A stretch of DNA of 64,000 nucleotides, taken from Lachnospiraceae bacterium. GTDB lineage: Bacteria > Bacillota > Clostridia > Lachnospirales > Lachnospiraceae. Numbering within the stretch: position 1 is the first letter of the stretch; the number at the start of each line of letters is the position of its first letter. Below are positions 42,080-49,722 of the stretch, in pieces. The stretch spans positions 106,357 to 170,356 of the forward strand of contig CAJTEM010000006.1 in NCBI GenBank assembly GCA_910575255.1, read 5' to 3'. The notes under the pieces are model-generated. The model made no database searches, was not told the origin of the DNA, and was given only the letters and a program-made list of their open reading frames with translations. The position numbers and the translations under genes were made by a program.

Positions 42080-43084
42080 ATGAAGAAGCTGACAATTAAT
42101 GAGGTTGCCGAGAAGGCGGGCGTGTCAAAGACCACGGTTTCCTTCTACCTGAATGGAAAGACCAATAAGATGTCAGAAGAAACAAAGCAGCGGATACAGC
42201 AGATTATCGATGAAACGGGATATGAACCCAGCGCTGCGGCCCGGGCGATGAAAGCCAAAAGCAGCGGGGTTTTGGGGGTAATCCTGGATGATGTGTCAAA
42301 GCCCTATGAGGCCCAGGCCCTGAAAGGGATCGAGGAGACAGCCAGGGCTTCCGGCTACCAGATTCTCATCGGCAACAGTGAACTGAATTTTAATAATGAA
42401 AAGGAATATGTAGAACAAATGGTGAGATGCGGGGCGGAGGGGTTTATTATCCAGTCCACTTATCGGTTTGGCATGTTAGCGGCTTCTCTGGAGAAAAGGA
42501 GGAAGCCGTTAGTCTATCTGGGAACCCGGCCCTATGATGTCAAGGGACGCTATGTAAAGAGCAACCACTATGAATGTGTGTACCAGATGGTGACGGGATG
42601 CATCGGCAAAGGGTATGACGCTTTTGTGATGGTGGCCGGCGATGCATCGGACGTCAGCGGGGGGTTTGAGAAGACCCGGGGATACAAGGACGCCCTTCAG
42701 GACGCAGGGCTTGAGGGCAGCAGCTGTTATTTTACGGAACAGGTGCGGTCCGGGGATGTATTTGAGCAGCTGAAATTATTGGTTGATTTGAATAAGCGGA
42801 CGCTGATCTATGTGGCGGAGCCGGAACTTCTGCCTGTGGTGTATCAGGCCATCCGCAACTACCCGGATTATCAGAGGCTGTTTCCGGATACTCTTGGCCT
42901 CATTGGTTTTGACATGACCGGATGGACAAGACTGACCACCCCGGCGATATCCGCGATTCTGGAGCCTGCCTGCCAGGAGGGTGTCCGGGCAGCCAGGGAA
43001 CTTTTAGAACTTCTGGAGGGCAAACGCAAGGAGGGGGAGGTTGTGTTCAAAAATGTGGTAAAGTGGCGGGAGACTACACTTTGA
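42080..43084 (+). CDS. regR: LacI-family regulator (RegR-like)
   Basis: A 334-residue repressor. The N-terminal helix-turn-helix reads TINEVAEKAGVSKTTVSFYL and is followed by a hinge and a periplasmic-binding-protein-like sensor domain (about 60-330). Start ATG at 42080 has GGAGGTTGCG upstream. A TATACT at 42041-42046 suggests its own promoter. Its place at the end of the GAG operon equals that of streptococcal RegR, a repressor of hyaluronan utilisation. The palindrome at 35789-35802 is a candidate operator. Confidence 0.88.
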   Translation: MKKLTINEVAEKAGVSKTTVSFYLNGKTNKMSEETKQRIQQIIDETGYEPSAAARAMKAKSSGVLGVILDDVSKPYEAQALKGIEETARASGYQILIGNSELNFNNEKEYVEQMVRCGAEGFIIQSTYRFGMLAASLEKRRKPLVYLGTRPYDVKGRYVKSNHYECVYQMVTGCIGKGYDAFVMVAGDASDVSGGFEKTRGYKDALQDAGLEGSSCYFTEQVRSGDVFEQLKLLVDLNKRTLIYVAEPELLPVVYQAIRNYPDYQRLFPDTLGLIGFDMTGWTRLTTPAISAILEPACQEGVRAARELLELLEGKRKEGEVVFKNVVKWRETTL

Positions 43085-43130
43085 ACAGGCTGAATAACAG
43101 TAAATAAAATCAGAAAAAATTTTCCGGGAT

Positions 43131-43200
43131 TTATACAAAAATCACCTTTCCGTGTATAATAGAGGTGTCTGAGCCACTGTTATACGCGGAAAGGTGATTT
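43131..43200 (+). repeat. Dispersed inverted-repeat leader, copy 2
   Basis: TTATACAAAAATCACCTTTC begins a near copy of 35407-35480. Its ends form a strong inverted repeat, AAATCACCTTTCCGTGTAT against ATACGCGGAAAGGTGATTT, enclosing GAGGTGTCTGAGCCACTGTT. TATAAT occurs inside. No ORF follows. Confidence 0.8.
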
Positions 43201-43361
43201 GCTTTATTCTCTACGTCCTGAGAAAGAAAATGACCATGGAAGATTACAGTGAAAGGCAGGTATTTGGCGGTTGAAACATACCAGAGAGGACTTAAAGGCC
43301 ATGCAGGTCTGGATCTGTGCTATACTTAAGGGCAGATAACCAGAAACCGGAGGAAATGCGG

Positions 43362-43780
43362 ATGAAGAAGATACTTGTGATACAGGGCGGCGGCAGGGCG
43401 AAGGGAAACACTGCCTGGGTTGCAATGCCTGCCGTTACGGGAAGCCCTGTATCCAGAAGGACGCTTTTAATGACCTTGTGCCGAAGATGAAGGATACAGA
43501 CTGTATTGCAGAGGAAGATCCTAACCCGCCGCTTGGCAGGTATGAGAAGTACCCCATAAAGGACTGCGCCTTGCTGATGACATCAGCGGATGACTTTTTT
43601 TGGACGTTTGAGCAGGCGGTATCCTACTATCGGTTTGGGCTGGTCAATTATATCGGCTTTCATGACAAGGGCATGGTGCTTGCCGGTGGATGCGGGGATA
43701 CCAATGGCAGGCCGCAGATTGACAAGACGGCACATTTGCAGGAAGCATATGAATTTGGCAGAAATATCTACCCAAGATAA
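43362..43780 (+). pseudogene. Broken NADPH-dependent FMN reductase/flavodoxin-like gene
   Basis: The start MKKILVIQGGGRAKGNT is typical of the family and has GGAGGAAATGCG upstream. It then shifts frame: GCNACRYGKPCIQKDAF and DFFWTFEQAVSYYRFGL lie in another frame (the last part readable from 43478). The segment between the two conserved parts is too short, so an internal deletion with frameshift has occurred. Confidence 0.75.
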
Positions 43781-43783
43781 GAG

Positions 43784-44019
43784 GTGTTTCTGAATATCAA
43801 ATTTAAGGAATGGTTCCAGATGCCGTTTAAGTTCGGCAATCTCCAGGGATGCAGGCCAAGGCGAGGCTGGCGGAGCTGTACACGCTGTTCAAGGACACGA
43901 TCCTGCCCACCCTGATCCAGAAGATCACCAGCCTGTTTAATTGTTTTTTTGGTGGACGGGTAATCCGGCCGCCCCTTTTTTTGGCCAACTATGTTCTTTG
44001 GGGGAAGGATTTTTTATAA
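43784..44019 (+). other. GC-rich gene fragment, frameshifted, unknown
   Basis: From GTG 43784 about 22 codons (FKEWFQMPFKFGNLQG) read into a second frame beginning MQAKARLAELYTLFKDTIL (43849-44019, 56 codons). Composition is unlike the AT-rich DNA that follows. It could be the end of a mobile-element protein; no family is assigned. Confidence 0.3.
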
Positions 44020-44033
44020 GTGTTTTTGCGCTG

Positions 44034-44071
44034 TGTCAATATTGACAGTGCTTGTTTTTAATATTTATAAT
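44034..44071 (+). promoter_or_regulatory. Strong promoter with palindromic operator at the DUF4143 gene
   Basis: Consensus -35 TTGACA (44042-44047) and consensus -10 TATAAT (44066-44071) with an 18-bp spacer. The perfect palindrome TGTCAATATTGACA (44034-44047) covers the -35, so a repressor site is likely. The predicted leader before the ATG at 44165 is about 85 nt. Confidence 0.65.
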
Positions 44072-44164
44072 ATAAAATAAAGAAAAAACAAAGTTTGTGT
44101 CATGGATATTTAAAAACTTGCAAAAAAGTAGAATTTGTGCTACGATGAATCCGGAGGTGGCAGA

Positions 44165-45484
44165 ATGCTTAAACAGGAGGCACGGCTGAAAAAACGTGAT
44201 TTTTATCTGGAAAGATTGATTGCTTTTAAGGATACGGAGCTGATCAAAGTGGTTACCGGGATTCGCCGCTGCGGGAAATCCAGTCTGATGAAGCTGATGG
44301 TCCGGCATTTGGAGGAAAACGGGGTAGGGCAGGAGCAGGTGATTCAGATGAATTTTGAATCCATGCAGTTTCAGAGAATGAATGCAGAGGATATTTACCG
44401 ATATGTGCAGGAACGGCTGCCGGATGATAAAAGAGCCTATCTGTTTTTTGATGAGATTCAGAGGATTCCGGACTGGCAGGATGCGGTCAATTCGTTTCGC
44501 GTGGATTTTGATTGTGATATCTATGTGACGGGATCCAATGCTTACTTGCTTTCTTCGGAATATGCCACTTATCTGGCAGGACGCTGTGTAGAGATCCGGA
44601 TGCTGCCCTTGTCTTTTCGGGAATTTCTTGATTTTCACGGCTATGAGGTGAGGGAGAAGCAGGGGCCTGGCGGAGAGCTTCGTAAACGGATATATGATGC
44701 GGAGGGGGAGAGCTATGCTCCGAAGGAGCTTTTGGAAGCCTATATGAAGTTTGGAGGCATGCCTGGTATTGCAGATGTTGGCCTGGATACGGACAAAGTC
44801 CTTGCGCTTTTAGACGGGATCTATTCCACGGTAGTGGTACGGGATATTTTGGAGAGGGAGCGAAGGCGCGGCCAGAGACAGATAACAGATCCGGAATTGC
44901 TGCGGAAAATTATTATGTTTCTGGCAGACAATATCGGCAATAACACCTCGGTCACCTCGATTGGGAACATTTTGGTAAATGAAAGGTTGATTGATACGGA
45001 TAAGAGAAACGGCAGGCCGGCGGTGCAGACCATACAGGCCTACGTGGGGGCGTTGCTGGAATCCTATGTTTTTTATGAAATCAAGCGGTTTGATATCAAA
45101 GGTAAGGGATATTTGCGGACACTGGGGAAGTATTATATAGTAGATATGGGTTTGCGAAATTATCTTCTGGGCTTTCGGGATGTGGATATCGGACATGGTA
45201 TTGAGAATATAGTATATCTGGAATTGCTCAGGAGGGGCTATGATGTGGCAATCGGCAAGATTGGAGAAAGAGAGGTGGACTTCATAGCGACAAATGCCAG
45301 GGAAAAGATCTATTTCCAGGTGACAGAATCCATGAATGAGCCATCCACAAGGGAGCGGGAGCTGACTCCCCTTCGGAAAATCAGGGATAATTATGAGAAG
45401 GTGATCCTGACAGGGGAATGTGACAATCCTGTTACACAGGATGGGATTAAAATAGTAAGGCTGACGGATTTTTTGCTGACATGA
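44165..45484 (+). CDS. AAA ATPase with DUF4143 domain
   Basis: A 439-residue protein. The AAA_14 N-terminal part has Walker A TGIRRCGKSS (near residue 30) and Walker B YLFFDEIQRI. YVTGSNAYLLSS and GRCVEIRMLPLSFREFL are signatures of the family. The C-terminal DUF4143 domain (about 200-370) ends with a nuclease-like GEREVDFIA. Such proteins are common in gut anaerobes and archaea and have no settled function. GGAGGTGG lies five bases before the ATG. It appears monocistronic. Adjacent degraded genes and repeats suggest a plastic region. Confidence 0.88.
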   Translation: MLKQEARLKKRDFYLERLIAFKDTELIKVVTGIRRCGKSSLMKLMVRHLEENGVGQEQVIQMNFESMQFQRMNAEDIYRYVQERLPDDKRAYLFFDEIQRIPDWQDAVNSFRVDFDCDIYVTGSNAYLLSSEYATYLAGRCVEIRMLPLSFREFLDFHGYEVREKQGPGGELRKRIYDAEGESYAPKELLEAYMKFGGMPGIADVGLDTDKVLALLDGIYSTVVVRDILERERRRGQRQITDPELLRKIIMFLADNIGNNTSVTSIGNILVNERLIDTDKRNGRPAVQTIQAYVGALLESYVFYEIKRFDIKGKGYLRTLGKYYIVDMGLRNYLLGFRDVDIGHGIENIVYLELLRRGYDVAIGKIGEREVDFIATNAREKIYFQVTESMNEPSTRERELTPLRKIRDNYEKVILTGECDNPVTQDGIKIVRLTDFLLT

Positions 45485-45543
45485 TAAGGACGTGATAAGG
45501 ACAGAAAATATTGGACAGATCAAATAGAATACGCTATACTTAA

Positions 45544-45586
45544 GAATACTTGTAACAGTGGGGATAAGCGAAGCTGCTACAAGTAT
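45544..45586. other. Hairpin upstream of the glycan operon
   Basis: Arms AATACTTGTA and TACAAGTATT enclose about 23 nt. It lies between the DUF4143 gene and a TATAAT at 45630-45635 that may start the glycan operon. It might terminate or attenuate transcription, though the T-run is short (TTTACTATTTT). Confidence 0.5.
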
Positions 45587-45715
45587 TTACTATTTTATGA
45601 AGATTGTGGAATCTTTGGAAAGAAAATGCTATAATTCCCACAGGAACCGATAAGAGAAGCGCAGCAGGCGCCATCCAGGGATAGCCGGGATGGCTGTGGG
45701 ATATCAGGAGGACTT

Positions 45716-46441
45716 ATGCAGGCAATATTACTGGCAGGCGGGCTGGGAACGCGGCTTCGGAGTGTCGTGAGCGACCGCCCCAAGCCGATGGCACTGATTG
45801 AAGACAGGCCCTTTATGGAATATGTGGTACATGAATTGTCCCGCCATGGGATTACCGATATTATTTTTGCGGTGGGCTATAAAGGCTCCATGGTGGAGGA
45901 TTATTTTGGAGACGGCAGCCGTTTTTTGGCGCCGGACGGGAAGAGGCTGACGATTCGCTATGCCTATGAAAAAGAGCTTTTGGGTACGGCAGGAGCGATC
46001 AAAAATGCCGGGAGGCTGGTGAGTGAGGAGTCGTTTTTCGTGCTGAATGCAGACACCTTTTATCAGATCGACTACAGCCGCCTGGTGCATATGCAAGAGG
46101 AGAAGAATCTGGATCTGGCGCTGGTGCTGCGGGAGGTGCCGGATGTGTCGCGGTACGGACAGGCCATACTGAAAGATGGGATTCTGGAAGGATTTAATGA
46201 GAAGACAACAGAGGCCAGGCCAGGTACCATCAATGGCGGGGTTTACCGGATGCGCAGGGAACTGCTGGAGGAGATTCCGGAAGGAAAGGTCTCTCTGGAG
46301 AATGATATGATCCCGAAGTGGCTGTCCGGGGGCAGACATCTGGGCGGGTTTGTCAATGACGGGTATTTTATTGATATCGGGGTGCCGGAGGATTACTTCC
46401 GGTTCATGGAAGACGTGAAGCGGGGGATAGTGATATGGTGA
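45716..46441 (+). CDS. hddC: D-glycero-alpha-D-manno-heptose 1-phosphate guanylyltransferase
   Basis: A 241-residue sugar nucleotidyltransferase. The N-terminal LAGGLGTRLRSVVSDRPKPM is the nucleotide-binding signature, and GGVYRMRRELLEEIP lies in the sugar-binding half. By itself it could be any NTP transferase, but hddA, gmhB and gmhA follow directly, which supports GTP-dependent formation of GDP-heptose. CAGGAGG lies seven bases before the ATG. It overlaps hddA by 7 bp. Confidence 0.85.
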   Translation: MQAILLAGGLGTRLRSVVSDRPKPMALIEDRPFMEYVVHELSRHGITDIIFAVGYKGSMVEDYFGDGSRFLAPDGKRLTIRYAYEKELLGTAGAIKNAGRLVSEESFFVLNADTFYQIDYSRLVHMQEEKNLDLALVLREVPDVSRYGQAILKDGILEGFNEKTTEARPGTINGGVYRMRRELLEEIPEGKVSLENDMIPKWLSGGRHLGGFVNDGYFIDIGVPEDYFRFMEDVKRGIVIW

Positions 46442-47505
46442 TCAGAGGAAGAGCGCCGCTGCGGATCAGCTTTGGCGGCGGAGGTACGGATGTGGAGCCG
46501 TTCTGCGTGGAACAGGGCGGGGCGATCATCGGGAGCACGATCAATAAATATGCCTATTGTTCGATCGTGCCCAGGGAGGATGACCAGATCATCGTTCATT
46601 CCCTGGATTTTGACATGACTGTAAAATACAATACCAAAGAGAATTATGTGTATGACGGCAGGCTGGATCTGGTGACAGCAGCCTTAAAGGCCATGGAGAT
46701 CGACCAGGGCTGCGAGGTCTATCTTCAGTGTGACGCGCCTCCGGGGTCCGGGCTGGGGACATCCTCTACGGTAATGGTGGCCTTGCTGATTGCAATGGCA
46801 CGCTGGCGGGGTATTGAGCTGGATGGTTATGGACTGGCAGATCTTGCCTATGGGGTGGAGAGAACGGATCTGAAGATTGACGGGGGCTATCAGGATCAGT
46901 ATGCTTCCACCTTTGGCGGGTTCAATTTTATTGAGTTCCATGGGCGCAATGACGTGGTGGTGAATCCGCTTCGCATTAAGAAGGACATTATCCATGAGCT
47001 GCAGTACAACCTGCTTCTGTGTTATACCGGGAATATTCATGTATCAGCGAATATTATTAAAGATCAGGTAAAGAATTATGAAAAAAAGGATGCCTTTGAT
47101 GCTATGTGTGAGGTCAAGGCTCTGGCTTATGCCATGAAGGATGAACTGCTTAAGGGGAACCTTCACAGCTTTGGAAGACTTTTGGATTACGGCTGGAAGA
47201 GCAAGAAAAGGATGAGCAGCAAGATCACCACCCCGCAGATCGACGAGCTGTATGAAGAGGCAATCAAGGCCGGGGCGCTGGGAGGAAAGCTTCTGGGAGC
47301 CGGCGGGGGAGGTTATCTCCTTATGTATTGCCCTTATAATGTCAAACATAAGGTGGCGCAACGGATGGAGCAGGTGGGGGGACAGCTGGCGGACTGGAAT
47401 TTTGAGCTTCGGGGCGCCCAGGCCTGGATAGCAGATGAAAACCGCTGGGACTATGCCGCGGTAAAAGTAAAGATGGCCAACGGGGAGTATCAGTTTCCCA
47501 TATAG
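46435..47505 (+). CDS. hddA: D-glycero-alpha-D-manno-heptose 7-phosphate kinase
   Basis: A 356-residue GHMP kinase. It has RAPLRISFGGGGTDVEPF at the N-terminus, the ATP loop PPGSGLGTSSTVMVAL and the C-terminal KLLGAGGGGYLLMY. It phosphorylates C1 of heptose 7-phosphate to the alpha-1,7-bisphosphate. FGGGGTDVE distinguishes the HddA/FucK-like group from galactokinases. It is coupled to hddC by overlap and lies 12 bp before gmhB. Confidence 0.9.
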   Translation: MVIRGRAPLRISFGGGGTDVEPFCVEQGGAIIGSTINKYAYCSIVPREDDQIIVHSLDFDMTVKYNTKENYVYDGRLDLVTAALKAMEIDQGCEVYLQCDAPPGSGLGTSSTVMVALLIAMARWRGIELDGYGLADLAYGVERTDLKIDGGYQDQYASTFGGFNFIEFHGRNDVVVNPLRIKKDIIHELQYNLLLCYTGNIHVSANIIKDQVKNYEKKDAFDAMCEVKALAYAMKDELLKGNLHSFGRLLDYGWKSKKRMSSKITTPQIDELYEEAIKAGALGGKLLGAGGGGYLLMYCPYNVKHKVAQRMEQVGGQLADWNFELRGAQAWIADENRWDYAAVKVKMANGEYQFPI

Positions 47506-47517
47506 AACGGAGCGAAG

Positions 47518-48243
47518 ATGGAACGAATTATCTTTTTAGACCGGGACGGCACCCTGAATGAAGAAGTGCATTATCTGCACAGAAAGGAAGATTTAAAGCT
47601 TCTTCCCGGGGTGCCCCAGGCAATCCGCATGCTGCGGGAAAAGGGCTACAAAATCGTAGTAGTCACCAATCAGGCGGGCATTGCCCGGGGATACTATCAG
47701 GAATCGGACGTGGAGGAGCTTCATGCTTTTATGAATGAAATGCTGCGGCAGCAGGGCGCCTGGATCGATGCTTTCTTTTATTGTCCCCACCATCCGGAGC
47801 ACGGAATCGGCAAGTATAAAAAGCTTTGCCATTGCCGGAAGCCGGATATCGGCATGTTTGAGATGGCAGAGCAATATTTTCCTGTGGATAAAGCGCATTC
47901 CTGGATGATCGGGGACAAACGGATCGATGTGGAGGCAGGCCGGAATTTCGGCCTGAAAACCGTGCTTGTGGGAACGGGTTACGGAAGAGAGGTCCATCAG
48001 GAGCTGACAGGATCCGATGGCCATGCGGCAAACTGGCAGTGGATGGACAGGCCGCCGGAGGGGATATCAGAGCTGACCGGAGGGCCGAAAGGGGTATGCC
48101 GGGAGGGGACATATCAGGAAGGGGGGCGGTTTCCCTATGATGTTTACGCCGAATCACTTATTGACGCCGCCGGTGCAATACTTGAAAGTGAAGATGGGAG
48201 CAGACAGATATCAGGAGGACAAAGAGCAGATGGTGAGTTTTAA
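47518..48243 (+). CDS. gmhB: D-glycero-D-manno-heptose 1,7-bisphosphate 7-phosphatase
   Basis: A 241-residue HAD phosphatase. The catalytic motif is FLDRDGTLNEE and the zinc loop is CPHHPEHGIGKYKKLCHCRKP, an extended form of the GmhB CxHxxxxCxC site. It removes the C7 phosphate. About 50 residues beyond the usual about 185 form an unexplained C-terminal tail with YDVYAESLIDAAGAILE. The end overlaps the chosen gmhA start by 14 bp. Confidence 0.92.
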   Translation: MERIIFLDRDGTLNEEVHYLHRKEDLKLLPGVPQAIRMLREKGYKIVVVTNQAGIARGYYQESDVEELHAFMNEMLRQQGAWIDAFFYCPHHPEHGIGKYKKLCHCRKPDIGMFEMAEQYFPVDKAHSWMIGDKRIDVEAGRNFGLKTVLVGTGYGREVHQELTGSDGHAANWQWMDRPPEGISELTGGPKGVCREGTYQEGGRFPYDVYAESLIDAAGAILESEDGSRQISGGQRADGEF

Positions 48244-48895
48244 TGAGCAGCAGAAAAAACTTTTAGAGGAGCTTGCAGCGCGATACCCGGTTCTTAGGCC
48301 GGTTCAGAAGTCGGTTCTTGCGGCTTACGAGGTTCTGGAAGCATGCTATGCGAGGGGCGGCAAGCTTCTGATTGCCGGAAACGGCGGGAGCTGCGCAGAT
48401 GCAGAGCATATTGTCGGAGAGCTTATGAAAGGGTTTTTAAAGCCGCGGAGACTGAGAGAAGAGCTTCAGGAAAGGCTGTGTGCCGAGGATGAAGAGAACG
48501 GGGCAAGGCTGGCTGCGGCTCTTCAGGGAGGGCTGCCTGCCCTGGCGCTGAACGGCCATCCGGGTCTTTCCACAGCATTTGCCAATGACGTGGACGCGGA
48601 TATGGTTTATGCCCAGCAGGTCTGCGGCTACGGAGAGGAGGGGGATGTGTTTCTGGGGATATCCACCTCCGGCAATGCCAAAAATGTAGATTATGCCGTC
48701 ACAGTGGCAAAGGCCAAGGGGATGCAGGTGGTCGGCCTGACCGGCAAAGACGGCGGACGTCTGGGGAGACGTGCCGATGTGGCAGTCATTGTGCCGGAAC
48801 AGGAGACCTTCAAGATTCAGGAATTGCATCTGCCGGTTTATCATACGCTGTGTCTGCTGCTGGAGGAGAGATTTTTCGGAGACGGACAGCCGTAA
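48230..48895 (+). CDS. gmhA: Sedoheptulose 7-phosphate isomerase
   Basis: A 221-residue SIS-domain isomerase. IAGNGGSCADAEHIVGELMK and LGISTSGNAKNVDYA are GmhA signatures. It converts sedoheptulose 7-phosphate to D-glycero-D-manno-heptose 7-phosphate, the first step of the pathway. The start at 48230 has CAGGAGG about 12 bases upstream; a reading from 48194 is possible. With hddA, gmhB and hddC it completes the route to GDP-D-glycero-alpha-D-manno-heptose. Confidence 0.92.
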   Translation: MVSFNEQQKKLLEELAARYPVLRPVQKSVLAAYEVLEACYARGGKLLIAGNGGSCADAEHIVGELMKGFLKPRRLREELQERLCAEDEENGARLAAALQGGLPALALNGHPGLSTAFANDVDADMVYAQQVCGYGEEGDVFLGISTSGNAKNVDYAVTVAKAKGMQVVGLTGKDGGRLGRRADVAVIVPEQETFKIQELHLPVYHTLCLLLEERFFGDGQP

Positions 48896-48907
48896 AAGGA
48901 GCAGGAT

Positions 48908-49690
48908 ATGAATACTCATACGTTTGCAGTCTGCGCTTACAGAGATTCCCCTTATCTGGAAACCTGCATCCGATCTTTAAAGAGACAGACGGTTCCCACA
49001 GATATTATTGTGTGCACCTCTACCCCCAGTCCGTATGTCGAGGAAATGGCGGGAAAATATGGCCTGCCGTATTTTGTGCGCGAGGGGGAAAGCGACATTC
49101 AGGCAGACTGGAATTTTGCCTGTGAGATGGCCGCCTCCCGGCTGGTTACCATTGCCCATCAGGATGATTATTATCACAGAGATTATGCAAAGCATGTACA
49201 GGAATGCTGGGAAAAATATGCGGATGCCACGGTTTTTTGCACAGACTGTGCGATTATAAAAAACGGACGGGCTCAGAAACCGGGGATGTTTTTGCTGATC
49301 AAAAAGCTCTTGCGGGCGCCGCTGCGCCTGCATAAGCTTGCACATTGGAGGGTGGTGAAAAGGGCGGCGCTTATGTGCGGGAATCCGGTTATCTGTCCTT
49401 CCTGTACTTACGACAAGAAGGCTTTGGGAGTTCCGATTTTTGATTCTCCCTGCAAATTTGCATTGGACTGGGATACGCTGTGGCGGCTGGCGGGACTGCC
49501 GGGGAGGTTTGTCTGTGTGGAGAAGCCGCTGATCGGGTATCGGATCCATGAGGGTGCCACCACGAAGGCATTTATTCAGAATCATCACCGGTCCGAGGAG
49601 GAGTATTCCATGTACCGGAAGATCTGGCCGGAACCGATAGCAAGATTATGGATGTTTTTTTACCAAAAGGCGTACGCTTCCTATGACTGA
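48908..49690 (+). CDS. Family 2 glycosyltransferase
   Basis: A 260-residue GT-A fold transferase. It has FAVCAYRDSPYLETCIRSL at the N-terminus, IVCTSTPSPY, and the acidic metal-binding HQDDYYH (a DxD-like HQDD). LDWDTLWRLAGLPGRFVCVE lies in the acceptor half. No membrane helices are seen. AAAAGGAG lies seven bases before the ATG. It lies just after the heptose genes, so it may transfer heptose; that is inference from position only. Confidence 0.85.
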   Translation: MNTHTFAVCAYRDSPYLETCIRSLKRQTVPTDIIVCTSTPSPYVEEMAGKYGLPYFVREGESDIQADWNFACEMAASRLVTIAHQDDYYHRDYAKHVQECWEKYADATVFCTDCAIIKNGRAQKPGMFLLIKKLLRAPLRLHKLAHWRVVKRAALMCGNPVICPSCTYDKKALGVPIFDSPCKFALDWDTLWRLAGLPGRFVCVEKPLIGYRIHEGATTKAFIQNHHRSEEEYSMYRKIWPEPIARLWMFFYQKAYASYD

Positions 49691-49722
49691 TAAAATGCTT
49701 TCACAGGGGAAAGGGGTAATGC

